A stretch of 64,000 nt of DNA, from positions 62,001-126,000 of the forward strand of contig NZ_BJXB01000010.1 of the NCBI RefSeq assembly GCF_007990775.1, given 5' to 3'. This document shows positions 42,236-51,044 of this stretch, one piece after another. This stretch comes from Deinococcus cellulosilyticus NBRC 106333 = KACC 11606 (GTDB lineage Bacteria > Deinococcota > Deinococci > Deinococcales > Deinococcaceae). The notes under the pieces are model-generated. The model was not told the origin of the DNA, did no database searches, and saw only the letters and a program-made list of their open reading frames with translations. A program made the position numbers and the translations under genes. The first letter of the stretch is position 1; each line of letters begins with the position of its first letter.

Positions 42236-44944
42236 TCAGCCCAGCACCAGTGCGTTTTTCCCAGCAGGGATGCTTTCCAGCAGGTGGTCGGGCAGGAAGT
42301 TGAAGTTCTGCTGCCCGCTCTTCAGGCGGTGCAGGAAAAGGGCAATGCCAGCCGAGCCCGTCGCGTAATCGGTGCTGATGCGGTGCAGGTAATCCCCGGG
42401 GAAGGCCAGTCCAGTGTCTTTCTGAATGCCGAAGAGCAGGATGCCCTGAGCGACCCGGTGGGCCAGCGGCAGGTAACTGTCGTCTTTGAGGAACTGCTGG
42501 CAGTCCAGCAGGTAATTTCCGAGTCCGGCCAGTCCCGAGAAGAAACTGGGGAAGAGGGCGTACTTGTGGGTCACGGCCCCCCGGATTTTGTCGATCAGGT
42601 CCCGGTATTCTCTCTTGCCTGTGACCTGGTGGTACCTGAGGAGCACCGTGCCCACCCCGGCACTGCCGTGTTTCAGGTAGGGGTACATGGTGTTGAGGCT
42701 CCTGGTGTTGTCCGGGAAGCCCAGTGTGCCTTCCTCGGTCTCTTTGGCGTAAGAGAGGTCAAAGGCGAGGGCTTTTTCACCGAATTCGAGGTACGTCTTT
42801 TCTCCCGTGGTGGCATGCAGGTACAGCAGGAACAGGGCAATTCCGCTCGATCCGTGGCTGAGTCCGATGGAGTAGACGCCACTGTGTTTGCTCCAGGCGT
42901 ACCCTCCATTCACCTCGTGTTTTGTTTCCTGCAGCACCTCTGCCACCATGCGGGCCTCCTGCAGGTAATGGTCCTCTCCGGTTTTGTGGAACATCTGCAG
43001 GTTGGCGAGGCCATACCCTGCGGCTCCAGAGTGCAGGTCCATCGAGCGGAACAGCAGGGGGTGCAGTTCGGCGTGTTCCATCACCCGTTTTGCGGCCTGC
43101 AGGTCCCCGAGTTCAGCGAGTGCCCATGCCATCCCTGAGAGGCCCACGTACAATCCAGGCACGTAACTGGGGTTCAGGTCATGGTTTTTGATCCATTGCA
43201 GCACCTTTTCAGGGACTGTGCCCTCGATGGTGTGCATGGCATAAGCCACACCGAGAGCCCCGTGGTCAATGCTCAGGGGATTGTTGCTGTGGGGGCCATT
43301 GGGAAAGAGGCGGTCTTTGCGCTCAAAGGTCGCCACACTGCGGGTGTAAGCCAGAATCTGCTCCACCGCCTGTTCCAGCGCAACATCTTGCACTTTCTCT
43401 GGCGTCTGCAGAATCTGCATGCGGTTTTCCACCTGCAATTCCGGGTCTTCGAGCACCCGAATCACTTCTTCCAGGGTCAGGTAGGTGTCGTGCCCTCCGG
43501 TGAGGTTCACAATCAGGTCGGTGTACTTTCTGGGAATCCCGAAATCCTCATGCACCGCGTCCGTGAAGGTTCGAATGGCGTCGGGTTTGATGGTGGTGAC
43601 CACCGTGAGGGGCATCATCAGGGACAGGAGGGTGCTGCCGAGAGCGAAATAATCGTCCTCAAAAGAGACCCCCTCCTGGCCTTTGCGTTTCTGGCTGGCG
43701 AAACCTGGAGTAAAGAGGTTCACGGGAGCGTCCACCCCACTTTCACAGGCCCCTTCAAAATCAATTAGTTTCACTTCCATGCTGTCCTCGGAGAGCAACA
43801 TGATGTTGTTGGGCGAGAGGTCCCCGAAAACCACCCCCTGCTGGTGCAGTCCATGAATGCAGCGCACGATGCCCAGGGAGAGTTTGCGCAGTTGCTCAAA
43901 CCACACCTTCACCTGCTCCGGGTCAATGCGGGTGCGGATGATCTTGCTTTTCTTCGCGGCGTAACCCCTCAGGGAATTCCCTTCAACCAGCTCCTGCACC
44001 AGAAAGTCGTGCTCCCACTCGGTGAAGTAATCAAGCGCTTCAGGAGCGAGACCCGTCCCGGAGAGTTTTTTCAGCAGCCGGTGCTCTTTTTTCAGCTGCC
44101 CGATGGCGTCGTTCCCGCTGGGGTTGATGTTGGTGAAAGGCCGGGCTTCCTTGATGACCACGGTTTTTCCGGTGTGCTGGTCGAGGGCGGTGTACACCCC
44201 TCCGGTGTTGGAGTGGCCCATCACCCCGGTGATCACGTAACGGCCCCCTTTGAGGCCCTCAGAGGTGTCTTCCTCCTCACTGGGGAAGGGATCAGCCGTC
44301 CATTCCGGAACGTAAAACTCTGGGTTTCGCTGATCGGGCACCTCTTCAAAAGTGGGGGAGAGGATCATCGGGGTGGCGTCCCCACCTGCATCAAAACGCT
44401 TGATGGACCGGATGCCCCCATAACGGTAGTACAGCACCTTGCAGTCTTTGTAACGCTTGTCGGACAGCACGTAAGGCCCCTCCTCCCCCTGCAGGGCCTG
44501 GTAGAGTTTTTCGATCAGGTGCTTAAAATGCGTCTCGTTTTTTGGGTAGAGGGTCATGAATTTGCCTGAAGACCCCCTTGCGCAGGCCTTGGAATTCAGC
44601 ATCGCCAGAATGAAATAATCGCTGGCGAATTTGAACGCTGTTCCTTCCTGCACACAAACTTGAATGACGTTCTCCAGAATCCTCTCGGCATTTCTGGGGG
44701 TGGCCGAAACATGGATCTTCCAGCCCTGCACGGGTGCAGAGGCATCCAGGGGAATGGCATGCGTCCAGAAGGACTCCTGCACCAGCCTCCACATGCGGGG
44801 CAAAACCGCCCTGGCGTGGTCGTACAGGTGATTTCTGGGCTGGTACCGCTCGAAAGGCTCATAAAACTCCTGGCTGACATACAGGCGGTTCACCACCCGG
44901 CGCAGGCGGTCTTCGTGCATGGTGGATGTGATCTGTTCGGTCAT
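42236..44944 (-). CDS. class III lanthipeptide synthetase (LanKC)
   Basis: 902 residues from ATG at 44944 (AGGAGAAGGACC upstream; the longer frame to 45019 lacks such a site). Three parts: N-terminal lyase-type domain ~1-225; Ser/Thr kinase-like domain ~230-500 with VVIKEA (Lys265), FGDLSPNNIMLL (373-384) and LIDFEGA (393-399); C-terminal LanC-like cyclase ~540-900 with SHGSSGIALF, KHGSAG and ATGSAGIALF. The zinc-ligand CHG motif of class II and IV cyclases is absent, which places it in class III. It phosphorylates Ser in the precursors, eliminates phosphate and makes lanthionine and/or labionin rings. Upstream are two precursor genes and downstream the exporter. Confidence 0.92.
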   Translation of the reverse strand: MTEQITSTMHEDRLRRVVNRLYVSQEFYEPFERYQPRNHLYDHARAVLPRMWRLVQESFWTHAIPLDASAPVQGWKIHVSATPRNAERILENVIQVCVQEGTAFKFASDYFILAMLNSKACARGSSGKFMTLYPKNETHFKHLIEKLYQALQGEEGPYVLSDKRYKDCKVLYYRYGGIRSIKRFDAGGDATPMILSPTFEEVPDQRNPEFYVPEWTADPFPSEEEDTSEGLKGGRYVITGVMGHSNTGGVYTALDQHTGKTVVIKEARPFTNINPSGNDAIGQLKKEHRLLKKLSGTGLAPEALDYFTEWEHDFLVQELVEGNSLRGYAAKKSKIIRTRIDPEQVKVWFEQLRKLSLGIVRCIHGLHQQGVVFGDLSPNNIMLLSEDSMEVKLIDFEGACESGVDAPVNLFTPGFASQKRKGQEGVSFEDDYFALGSTLLSLMMPLTVVTTIKPDAIRTFTDAVHEDFGIPRKYTDLIVNLTGGHDTYLTLEEVIRVLEDPELQVENRMQILQTPEKVQDVALEQAVEQILAYTRSVATFERKDRLFPNGPHSNNPLSIDHGALGVAYAMHTIEGTVPEKVLQWIKNHDLNPSYVPGLYVGLSGMAWALAELGDLQAAKRVMEHAELHPLLFRSMDLHSGAAGYGLANLQMFHKTGEDHYLQEARMVAEVLQETKHEVNGGYAWSKHSGVYSIGLSHGSSGIALFLLYLHATTGEKTYLEFGEKALAFDLSYAKETEEGTLGFPDNTRSLNTMYPYLKHGSAGVGTVLLRYHQVTGKREYRDLIDKIRGAVTHKYALFPSFFSGLAGLGNYLLDCQQFLKDDSYLPLAHRVAQGILLFGIQKDTGLAFPGDYLHRISTDYATGSAGIALFLHRLKSGQQNFNFLPDHLLESIPAGKNALVLG

Positions 44945-45054
44945 GGTCCTTCTCCTCTTCAGAAACCACCCACGTGGCAGACAGGGCCAGAACCCTCCCG
45001 GGTGCAGGTTCTTACCCACACCCGGGCTGGACGGTGGTCAAGCAAGCTTGAAAT

Positions 45055-45210
45055 TCAGTTCAGCTGGGCCTTGGTGCGGGTGCAGCCCTCACTCCAGGTG
45101 CTCCACTCGTCACTGGTGATGGTGTTGCAGCCTTCGCTGGCGGTGCTCCAGGCAGCGGCGTCCTGTTCGGCGGCACGGGACAGGGTTTGCAGTTTCAGGA
45201 TCTTTTGCAT
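45055..45210 (-). CDS. class III lanthipeptide precursor A1
   Basis: 51 residues. The leader starts MQKILKLQTLSRAAEQ, with the ILxLQxL motif conserved in class III leaders. The core region contains two Ser-x2-Ser-x2-Cys units, STASEGC and STWSEGC, the pattern used for labionin/lanthionine formation by LanKC enzymes. The peptide ends TRTKAQLN. A GGAG lies before the ATG. It is not in the list of longer open frames because of its size; translation was read directly from the reverse complement. Confidence 0.93.
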   Translation of the reverse strand: MQKILKLQTLSRAAEQDAAAWSTASEGCNTITSDEWSTWSEGCTRTKAQLN

Positions 45211-45260
45211 GGTCAATCTCCTTGGGGTGTGAGAGGGCTTCTGAGGGATTGAAAAAAGGT

Positions 45261-45419
45261 TTATCGGCTCAGCTGGGCTTTGGTGCGGGTGCAGCCCTCA
45301 CTCCAGGTGCTCCACTCGTCGCTGGTGATGGTGTTGCAGCCTTCGCTGGCGGTGCTCCAGGCAGCGGCGTCTTGTTCGGCGGCACGGGACAGGGTTTGCA
45401 GTTTCAGAATCTTTTGCAT
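45261..45419 (-). CDS. class III lanthipeptide precursor A2
   Basis: 52 residues, identical to A1 except for the last residues (AQLSR instead of AQLN) and silent changes. AAGGAGG lies 7 nt before the ATG. Both copies would give the same core rings, STASEGC and STWSEGC, separated by NTITSDEW. Confidence 0.93.
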   Translation of the reverse strand: MQKILKLQTLSRAAEQDAAAWSTASEGCNTITSDEWSTWSEGCTRTKAQLSR

Positions 45420-45576
45420 GGTGGTTCCTCCTTGTTGCTTTCGTCCATCGGTGGTTCCGCTGGCGATGACCCAGTTGTACCCTCACCCCAGGGAAGCCAG
45501 AGGGAATCAAGTTCAGGCACAAGGTGTGAAAGGTGGGGGAACATGCATGTTCACAGGGGTTCTCAGGCATGAATAG

Positions 45577-45605
45577 AAAAACCCTCCCTGGGAATCCAGG
45601 GAGGG
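45577..45605 (-). terminator. Rho-independent terminator of the phosphotransferase gene
   Basis: CCCTCCCTGG / CCAGGGAGGG, a 10-bp perfect stem with loop GAAT, followed on the minus strand by TTTTT. It insulates the lanthipeptide promoter from the upstream gene. Confidence 0.92.
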
Positions 45606-45619
45606 TGAGGGTGTTCGGC

Positions 45620-46339
45620 TCACACCCAGTGTTTCAGCCCGTGGTTTTGCACATGCGCAGCATCTGCCCGGTACAGGGCGGCGTGTTCCAGCAGTTCTGG
45701 ATTCTGTTTTCTTTCGGCCTGACGGGTGGAGAATTCCGCAAGTTCCAGCAGCCTTTTCTCCACCACCTCCAGCAAATCGCTTGCTCCAAAAGGGGCGCCG
45801 TAAGCGTCCAGCAGCAAATGCAGACGTTCTTTCACTTCATCGTCTGCAAACTGGATTCCCGTGAAGGTCTCGGGGCGGGTGAGGGGGACCATCCGGTAGG
45901 CCAGGTAAGCCACATCCCAGATGGCTGGACCGGGTGAGCAGGTGTCAAAGTCGATCACCCCCAACAGTTTCCCCTCCCGGAACACAAAGTTGTAAGGAGC
46001 AAAATCGTTGTGGCAGATGACCTCTGTGGGTTCATGGACTGGACTCTGCCACACCCCCTGCAGGTGAATCAGCCCTCTGGTGGCGTCGTGAAATGCCCTG
46101 AGCATCCTGGCGCTCTGCTGCAGGTTTTCCCTCTCCCACACCCACTGGGGCAGGGGATAACCGGGCACTTCACCTTCCAGAAATTCCAGCACTTCGCGGC
46201 CCTGGGAATCAAAACCAAAAGGCTCCGGGACCCACCTGACCCCGAGTTCCCGGACATGCCTGAGAAGCTGCTGGATGGTGGAACTCCAGGGACCTGCACT
46301 GCGGTGAACACGCTCTCCAATGCGGACCACAGCGGTCAT
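45620..46339 (-). CDS. aminoglycoside phosphotransferase family kinase
   Basis: 239 residues from ATG at 46339 (GGAGG upstream; in-frame ATG at 46366 is less supported). Protein-kinase-like fold of the APH family: catalytic loop ICHNDFAPYNFVF and metal-binding GVIDFDTCSPG, then AIWDVAYLAYR. These enzymes phosphorylate small molecules such as aminoglycosides, choline or homoserine; the substrate here cannot be told, and resistance should not be assumed. Own terminator on both sides. Confidence 0.9.
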   Translation of the reverse strand: MTAVVRIGERVHRSAGPWSSTIQQLLRHVRELGVRWVPEPFGFDSQGREVLEFLEGEVPGYPLPQWVWERENLQQSARMLRAFHDATRGLIHLQGVWQSPVHEPTEVICHNDFAPYNFVFREGKLLGVIDFDTCSPGPAIWDVAYLAYRMVPLTRPETFTGIQFADDEVKERLHLLLDAYGAPFGASDLLEVVEKRLLELAEFSTRQAERKQNPELLEHAALYRADAAHVQNHGLKHWV

Positions 46340-46394
46340 GTTTCCTCCGGTGAGGGGTTCTTCCATGCAGCCATTCTATCTTGCGCCCCACAGG

Positions 46395-46426
46395 AAAAGA
46401 CCTTTCAGTTTTTGCACTGAAAGGTC
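46395..46426 (-). terminator. Rho-independent terminator after the 46450 gene
   Basis: GACCTTTCAG / CTGAAAGGTC perfect 10-bp stem with an 8-nt loop, followed on the minus strand by TTTTCC. Confidence 0.88.
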
Positions 46427-46449
46427 CGTTCTGGTTTTTGAAGTGGTTT

Positions 46450-46680
46450 TTACGTCCTGCTGGCGTCCTGCACCCAGTGCCCGAGGGCTTCCAGGGTCGC
46501 CCGCACCACGGTTCCCGAACTGAGGTTCATGTCGTGGCTCAGGTGCAAGAGGGCTGCGAGGTCTTCCAGGGGATACTGGTGCTGCTGGTATCCCCGCTCG
46601 ATGGCCTGCAGGTGAAACAGTGCCGTGTGTTTCTTGTGTTCACTCCAGCTGGAGGTGAAAGGGTGGTCCTGCACGTACAT
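46450..46680 (-). CDS. small hypothetical protein; true start probably further upstream
   Basis: 76 residues from the first ATG (46680). Not recognised; helical with His-rich stretches (EHKKHTALFHLQAIERG, LHLSHDMNLSS). The frame stays open and GC3-rich for 27 more codons upstream (ISHNPSSQGDLWTQYV...LDHQIRTLR) to 46761, with no ATG, GTG or TTG before a TGA. Either initiation is at ATC (46761, with AGGTGAT 5 nt before) or CTG, or a one-base error in the GGGGG run near 46740 hides an ATG start. It follows the WPPH-repeat peptide by about 20 bp, so the two are cotranscribed. Confidence 0.65.
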   Translation of the reverse strand: MYVQDHPFTSSWSEHKKHTALFHLQAIERGYQQHQYPLEDLAALLHLSHDMNLSSGTVVRATLEALGHWVQDASRT

Positions 46681-46780
46681 GCGCAGGGTGCGGATCTGGT
46701 GGTCGAGGGCCGTGACGTACTGGGTCCACAGGTCCCCCTGGGAAGACGGGTTGTGGCTGATGGTTCATCACCTGACTTTC

Positions 46781-47068
46781 TCAGGCCGTGCCTTCAGGCC
46801 AGGGCCAGTGGGGCGGCCAGTCGGTGCTGGCCTGCCTGGGGTCGATGGATGGGCAGATGGGGCAATCGTCGTGGGGAGGCCAGTCCAGGCTTCCCGACCC
46901 CGACACCTGCTCGGTGTCTTCAAAGGGGCAGATCGGACAGCCGCCATGGGGAGGCCAGGGTTTCATGGTGTCTTCTCCAGCGGTCTGAACGGGCTGGGAA
47001 ACCGTGTGGGCAGGCAGGGCGGCAACCATCAGGGTGAAAACCAGGGTGAGTCTGAGCAGGTGTTTCAT
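46781..47068 (-). CDS. secreted peptide with WPPHxxCPICP repeats
   Basis: 95 residues. Signal peptide MKHLLRLTLVFTLMVAALPA, then a linker, then three repeats: KPWPPHGGCPICPFEDTE, LDWPPHDDCPICPSIDPR and TDWPPHWPWPEG. The first two carry a CPIC motif, the third lacks cysteine and ends the protein. Spacers contain Gly/Ser. Not recognised as a known family. The repeated W-P-P-H-x2-C-P-I-C-P could bind metal or form disulphide loops, or be processed to small Pro/Trp-rich peptides. Located 147 bp from the SARP-type regulator gene. Confidence 0.8.
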   Translation of the reverse strand: MKHLLRLTLVFTLMVAALPAHTVSQPVQTAGEDTMKPWPPHGGCPICPFEDTEQVSGSGSLDWPPHDDCPICPSIDPRQASTDWPPHWPWPEGTA

Positions 47069-47214
47069 GCTTGTTCCTCCGTTGATGCCACTGTAGCCTG
47101 AGGGGTGGGAATGATCTGGGAATCCTCAGATTCTCGGGTGAGAACCTGCGTTCCCAGCATCAAAAAGGCAGACCTGTGGCTTGTGGCCATGATCTGCCCT
47201 GTGTTTCTTGCAGG

Positions 47215-50166
47215 TCAGTGGGCTTTCACACCCAGATCGCGCACCTTCCTGACGACCACCGGGTCAAGCTCTTCGAAGAGCTCCTGCTCCATGACCGTCC
47301 GGTAATGCTCGAAAGCCTGCTGTGCGGCTGGAATGCCGCCAATGGCGTGGGCGGTTTCCATGACCCCCAGGTAGGCCCCCTGGTGGTACGGATCAATTTT
47401 CAGGATGCGGCGGTACAGGGTCATGGCTTCCAGCGGGTGCTCTCGCAGTTTCTCGGTGGCCAGTTTCAGCCCGATGTGAATGGTTTTCTCTCGGTATTCC
47501 TCGCGCAGCACGCTGGCCCATTCGGTCTCCACTTCGGGCAGGAAGTCTCCCCGGTACAGGTCCAGGGCGGCTTTCAGGTGCTCTGCAGAAGGCTGCTCCA
47601 TGGCCTGCTGGATGGTGTGCAGGTCGAGTTGAAGTTGCAACTGGCCGGACAGGCGGTACACACTGCCATCGAAGGGCACCGGGTTGTCCACCTCCGGGAA
47701 AACCGCTTGCAGGTCTGCCCGCAGGCGTCGCACGGCCACCCGGAAGTAGTCATAATTTTTTTCCTCACTGGAGCCTTCCCACAGGGCGTCCACGATGCTG
47801 TCTCTGGTGGAGGGGCCATGCACGGCAAGCCACACCAGCACCTCCACACTGCGGGACAGGGAGATGCGCAGCACCTGACCGTCCCGCTCTGCCGCAAAGC
47901 CCCCGAGGGTGCGCAGGTTCAGCACGGGACCCTGAAGGGGTTTCGCAGGTGGGGTTTCTTCTGGTTTCACCTCCTGAGCAGAGAGGCGCAGATGCTGCTC
48001 CAGTTGCAGCACCGGTGAGGAGGTGCAGCCTGCCAGGGCCTGATCCAGACGGGATTGGATGGGGGTGGAATCTAGGCCCAGACGTTTTGCGATGTCCAGC
48101 ATCAGTGCCAGGGCACGCACCAGGTACTGGCGCTCTGGTGGACGTTCAGTCACCTGTCTGAGAAGCGCAAAAGCCTCTTGAAGTTGTCCTGCCTGCAAAG
48201 CCTGCACCCCTTCAAAGAAAGGACGGTAGGTGCCATACAGCGGAACAGAGGCCCCGAGGCGCTCTGCCTCCTCCAGCGTCTGCTGAAAAAGTTCAGGCTT
48301 GCCCTGCCTGAGCAGCACATCGCACATGCGGTACTGGATCTGGGCGCAGAACAGCCTCAGACCCATGTCTTCCGCCTGTTTCAGGGCATCTTCCAGCAAG
48401 CCAAGTGCGGTGGTAAGCTCATCCTCCCAGAATTTCAGCGTGGCGTGACACTCGGTGATCTGGGGGAGGTACACGCTGCCTTCCTCCAGGGCCAGTCTGC
48501 GGATCTGTTGCAGATGGCTGCTTGCGGCCTCCATCTGGCCTTCCAGGCCCTCGATTTCTGCGAGCATCAGAAGCAGGGGGATGTTCTGGGCAGCAAGCCC
48601 GAGGCTGTCGTAAAGCCTCACTGCACGGGTCAGGACCTGTTTCTGCTCGGCATACCGCTCCTGGGCGAAAAGCAGGTACTGCTGCATGGTGAGGGCCATC
48701 CCGAGTTCATCGGGGGTGCCCCTTTCCTCGGCGTGTTGCAGCAGGGACTCCACTTCTGGCTCTGCTTCGCTGTACCGTCCCAGGGTCATCAGGGCAGAAG
48801 CCACCTGCCAGGAAAGCCTGGGGCACCTCTCTCCTGTCTGAAGACGGTTTTTCCCTTCCAGTGCCAGTTGCAACTGCTGCTCCGGGTTCCCCTGCCTTCC
48901 AGTGGCAGAGGCCAGAAAGGCGTACCCTTCCGGGGTCAACTTCCCCTGCCCACGCAAGCTTTCCAGCAGCACCCTGCCCTGCCGGATCGCTCCGGTCTGG
49001 ATCAGGCTGTGGGCGAGCGTGATGGTCAGGGGGTGGGCACGACAGGATTCGGGGAGTTTTTCCAGCAGTTCCCTCAGGCGGCGGAAGTCTTTTTGCTGCT
49101 CCAGTTGCGGAACCAGCTGTTCCAGCACCCTCAGGGCATCGGTGTACCGTCTGGCCTGCAAGTAGGCATGATACGCCTGACCCTGTTCCCCCTGCCTTTC
49201 CAGCAGGGTGGCGGCCCGCTCACTGAGGACCTGCAGGCGCTCCGGGTCACGTTGCAGTTCTTTCCCGAGGTGACTGAGCAGCACCTGATGGGGTTTAAAC
49301 AGGGCATTCCCCACTGGAGTGAGGGGCAGACCTGCATGCAGCAGGGTCTCCAGCCAGTCTTCTGGCAGTGGAATTTCCAGTTGCCTGACCACCTCCTCGC
49401 TCCACATCCGCACCACGGCCAATTCACACAGGGGTTTCTGCAATGCACGGGGCAGCCGACCCACCGCCTCTTTCACCAGATCGGTGGGGTGGTAATGCTG
49501 GGTGGCTCCGGCGGCATACAGGGCAATGCCCGCAGGCCAGCCTTCCAGTTGATGGTGCACCTGCTCCTGGGTGAAACGCAGGCCCCTCAGTTGCAAGAAT
49601 GATGCTGTCTCCTCGGGGTGGAACGCCAGCTCATGGGTGTCCAGAATCAGAGCTGTTCCTTCAGCCAGAAAGCGCGCCAGACGCAGGTTTTCAGGGCCAT
49701 AGGCGCAAAGAAGCACCCGGTGTCCCTCACCCACACTCCCCATGAAGGCATGCAGCCACTGCAGGGCCTCCTCGCCCATCAGGTCCACATCATCGAACAC
49801 GAAATCCAGGTTGGTGTTCAGGCGGGAGAGTTCCGCTGCAAGCCGCCTTGCCGTGGTGGCCGCAGGAAGGGTGGTCGTAAACCCTGTTTGCACCTGCACG
49901 TCGGCCTGCTGGGCAGCCATCTGCAGCAGCATTTCACTCAGTTGCCAGGGGTCCAGTGCATCTTCCTTGCAACTCACCCACACCACCGGACGCAGGGTGG
50001 AACGGGCGTACTGGGCCAGCAGGGTGGATTTGCCGTAACCACTCGGGGCAAGCAGGGCCACCACCGTCACGTGCAGGGTCTCACTGAGTTTCTGGATCAG
50101 GTGGGGCCTGGCAAGCTCAAACCTGAGCGGTCTGGGAATCCAGGGGTGGGTCGGTGTCCCGGTCAT
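47215..50166 (-). CDS. large ATPase-TPR-SARP type transcriptional regulator
   Basis: 983 residues. N-terminal NTPase of the MalT/AAA type (LLAPSGYGKST, 39-49; DFVFDDVDLMGEEALQ for Walker B), a long helical repeat region (~330-700) of TPR type, then near the C-terminus a winged-helix DNA-binding domain (NLRTLGGFAAERDGQ, ..LSRSVEVLVWLAVHG.., DALWEGSSEEKNYDYFRVAV) and a BTAD domain with LYRGDFLPEVETEWASVLRE. SARP family members activate antibiotic clusters; here the DNA-binding module is C-terminal to the ATPase. It may control the neighbouring WPPH peptide or lanthipeptide genes (inference). Confidence 0.9.
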   Translation of the reverse strand: MTGTPTHPWIPRPLRFELARPHLIQKLSETLHVTVVALLAPSGYGKSTLLAQYARSTLRPVVWVSCKEDALDPWQLSEMLLQMAAQQADVQVQTGFTTTLPAATTARRLAAELSRLNTNLDFVFDDVDLMGEEALQWLHAFMGSVGEGHRVLLCAYGPENLRLARFLAEGTALILDTHELAFHPEETASFLQLRGLRFTQEQVHHQLEGWPAGIALYAAGATQHYHPTDLVKEAVGRLPRALQKPLCELAVVRMWSEEVVRQLEIPLPEDWLETLLHAGLPLTPVGNALFKPHQVLLSHLGKELQRDPERLQVLSERAATLLERQGEQGQAYHAYLQARRYTDALRVLEQLVPQLEQQKDFRRLRELLEKLPESCRAHPLTITLAHSLIQTGAIRQGRVLLESLRGQGKLTPEGYAFLASATGRQGNPEQQLQLALEGKNRLQTGERCPRLSWQVASALMTLGRYSEAEPEVESLLQHAEERGTPDELGMALTMQQYLLFAQERYAEQKQVLTRAVRLYDSLGLAAQNIPLLLMLAEIEGLEGQMEAASSHLQQIRRLALEEGSVYLPQITECHATLKFWEDELTTALGLLEDALKQAEDMGLRLFCAQIQYRMCDVLLRQGKPELFQQTLEEAERLGASVPLYGTYRPFFEGVQALQAGQLQEAFALLRQVTERPPERQYLVRALALMLDIAKRLGLDSTPIQSRLDQALAGCTSSPVLQLEQHLRLSAQEVKPEETPPAKPLQGPVLNLRTLGGFAAERDGQVLRISLSRSVEVLVWLAVHGPSTRDSIVDALWEGSSEEKNYDYFRVAVRRLRADLQAVFPEVDNPVPFDGSVYRLSGQLQLQLDLHTIQQAMEQPSAEHLKAALDLYRGDFLPEVETEWASVLREEYREKTIHIGLKLATEKLREHPLEAMTLYRRILKIDPYHQGAYLGVMETAHAIGGIPAAQQAFEHYRTVMEQELFEELDPVVVRKVRDLGVKAH

Positions 50167-50327
50167 GTTTCAGCATCCCTTTCACATTGAGACAGACCCT
50201 TGCATGGGGTCAGGTGCCAGCAGGTTTCATGGACCACAAAAATGATGTGTGACATGCGGATTCATTCAGGCACCACAGGACCATCAAATGGGAATGCATT
50301 ACAGAGATCTTAGCGCAGCAGCATGTG

Positions 50328-50349
50328 AAAAAAACCCCACTGGTGGGGT
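50328..50349 (-). terminator. Rho-independent terminator of the 50400 gene
   Basis: ACCCCAC-TG-GTGGGGT palindrome; on the minus strand the stem is followed by TTTTTTT. It separates the secreted-protein gene from the SARP gene. Confidence 0.88.
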
Positions 50350-50399
50350 AAGGGAAACCCTGTACACAACCAGAAGGGAAACTGAAGAGGGCTTTAGGG

Positions 50400-50951
50400 T
50401 CAGAGAGGGCTCAATTCAGGAGCGACCAGCAGCCCCAGCCTGCTCTTCAATTTGACCAGCAATCCCTTTGTAAAAGAGGTGGAAATTCCGAAATCCGGTG
50501 TCTGCAACGGAACATACAGGGTCACGGGTGCAGACGGCTCACTGGCATCTGCATTGTCAGCACACAGATTGAGCAACGCATCTCTGGTCCTTTCACTCTC
50601 CAGATTGGTGCCCAGCAAGGTCTGCACCGTGCGGTCTGTCAGGGACGCTGCTTTTGCCACCGTGCGGATGGTGTTCCTCTGCACCACGAAGGACCCCCCT
50701 TGCACCCCCAGGTTCACATACGTGTCGCACTCCACCGTGGAGAAAACCTTGTTGGTGGAAAGTTTGACCACGCTCAGGACTGCCTGCCCAACAAAGCCTT
50801 CCAGCGGAATCGCATAAACCAGACCTTTTTCATCCCCAGATGTGTACTGGGCGTAGTTCTCCGTTTTGCGCGCTGGATTCTCCTTCCAGTCGGACAGCTG
50901 GGCAGAAGCGAAACCACAAAACGCACAGGCAAGAAGCAAGAGTTTCTTCAT
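50400..50951 (-). CDS. secreted hypothetical protein
   Basis: 183 residues with a clear signal peptide (MKKLLLLACAFCGFASA, cleavage after ASA). Mature part contains two Cys (VECDTYV and LLNLCADN) and beta-rich segments (GSFVVQRNTIRTVAKAASLT). Not recognised. Single-gene unit ending in its own terminator. Confidence 0.8.
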   Translation of the reverse strand: MKKLLLLACAFCGFASAQLSDWKENPARKTENYAQYTSGDEKGLVYAIPLEGFVGQAVLSVVKLSTNKVFSTVECDTYVNLGVQGGSFVVQRNTIRTVAKAASLTDRTVQTLLGTNLESERTRDALLNLCADNADASEPSAPVTLYVPLQTPDFGISTSFTKGLLVKLKSRLGLLVAPELSPL

Positions 50952-51044
50952 TGCAACACCCTAGCAGCTTTGTGGCTCTGGCTCTGTGGCGAGGATCGGG
51001 GTGTGCAGCTTTGGACGCTGGACATGGAGGAAGGGCTGGACTAT

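Larger units (their letters stand above)
45055..45419 (-). repeat. tandem duplication of the lanthipeptide precursor gene
   Basis: The two precursor genes are nearly identical at the DNA level over about 150 bp, with starts 209 bp apart, and the non-coding sequence between them is not obviously repeated. Near-identity including third positions points to recent duplication or gene conversion. Confidence 0.85.

Noticed and set aside
42236..44944. Class IV lanthipeptide synthetase (LanL)
   Set aside because: The cyclase domain lacks the zinc-binding Cys and CHG motif.
46720..46769. Separate 42-codon gene starting MNHQPQPV
   Set aside because: Its frame quickly becomes proline/histidine-rich shadow sequence, whereas the other frame continues the downstream protein with good codon use.
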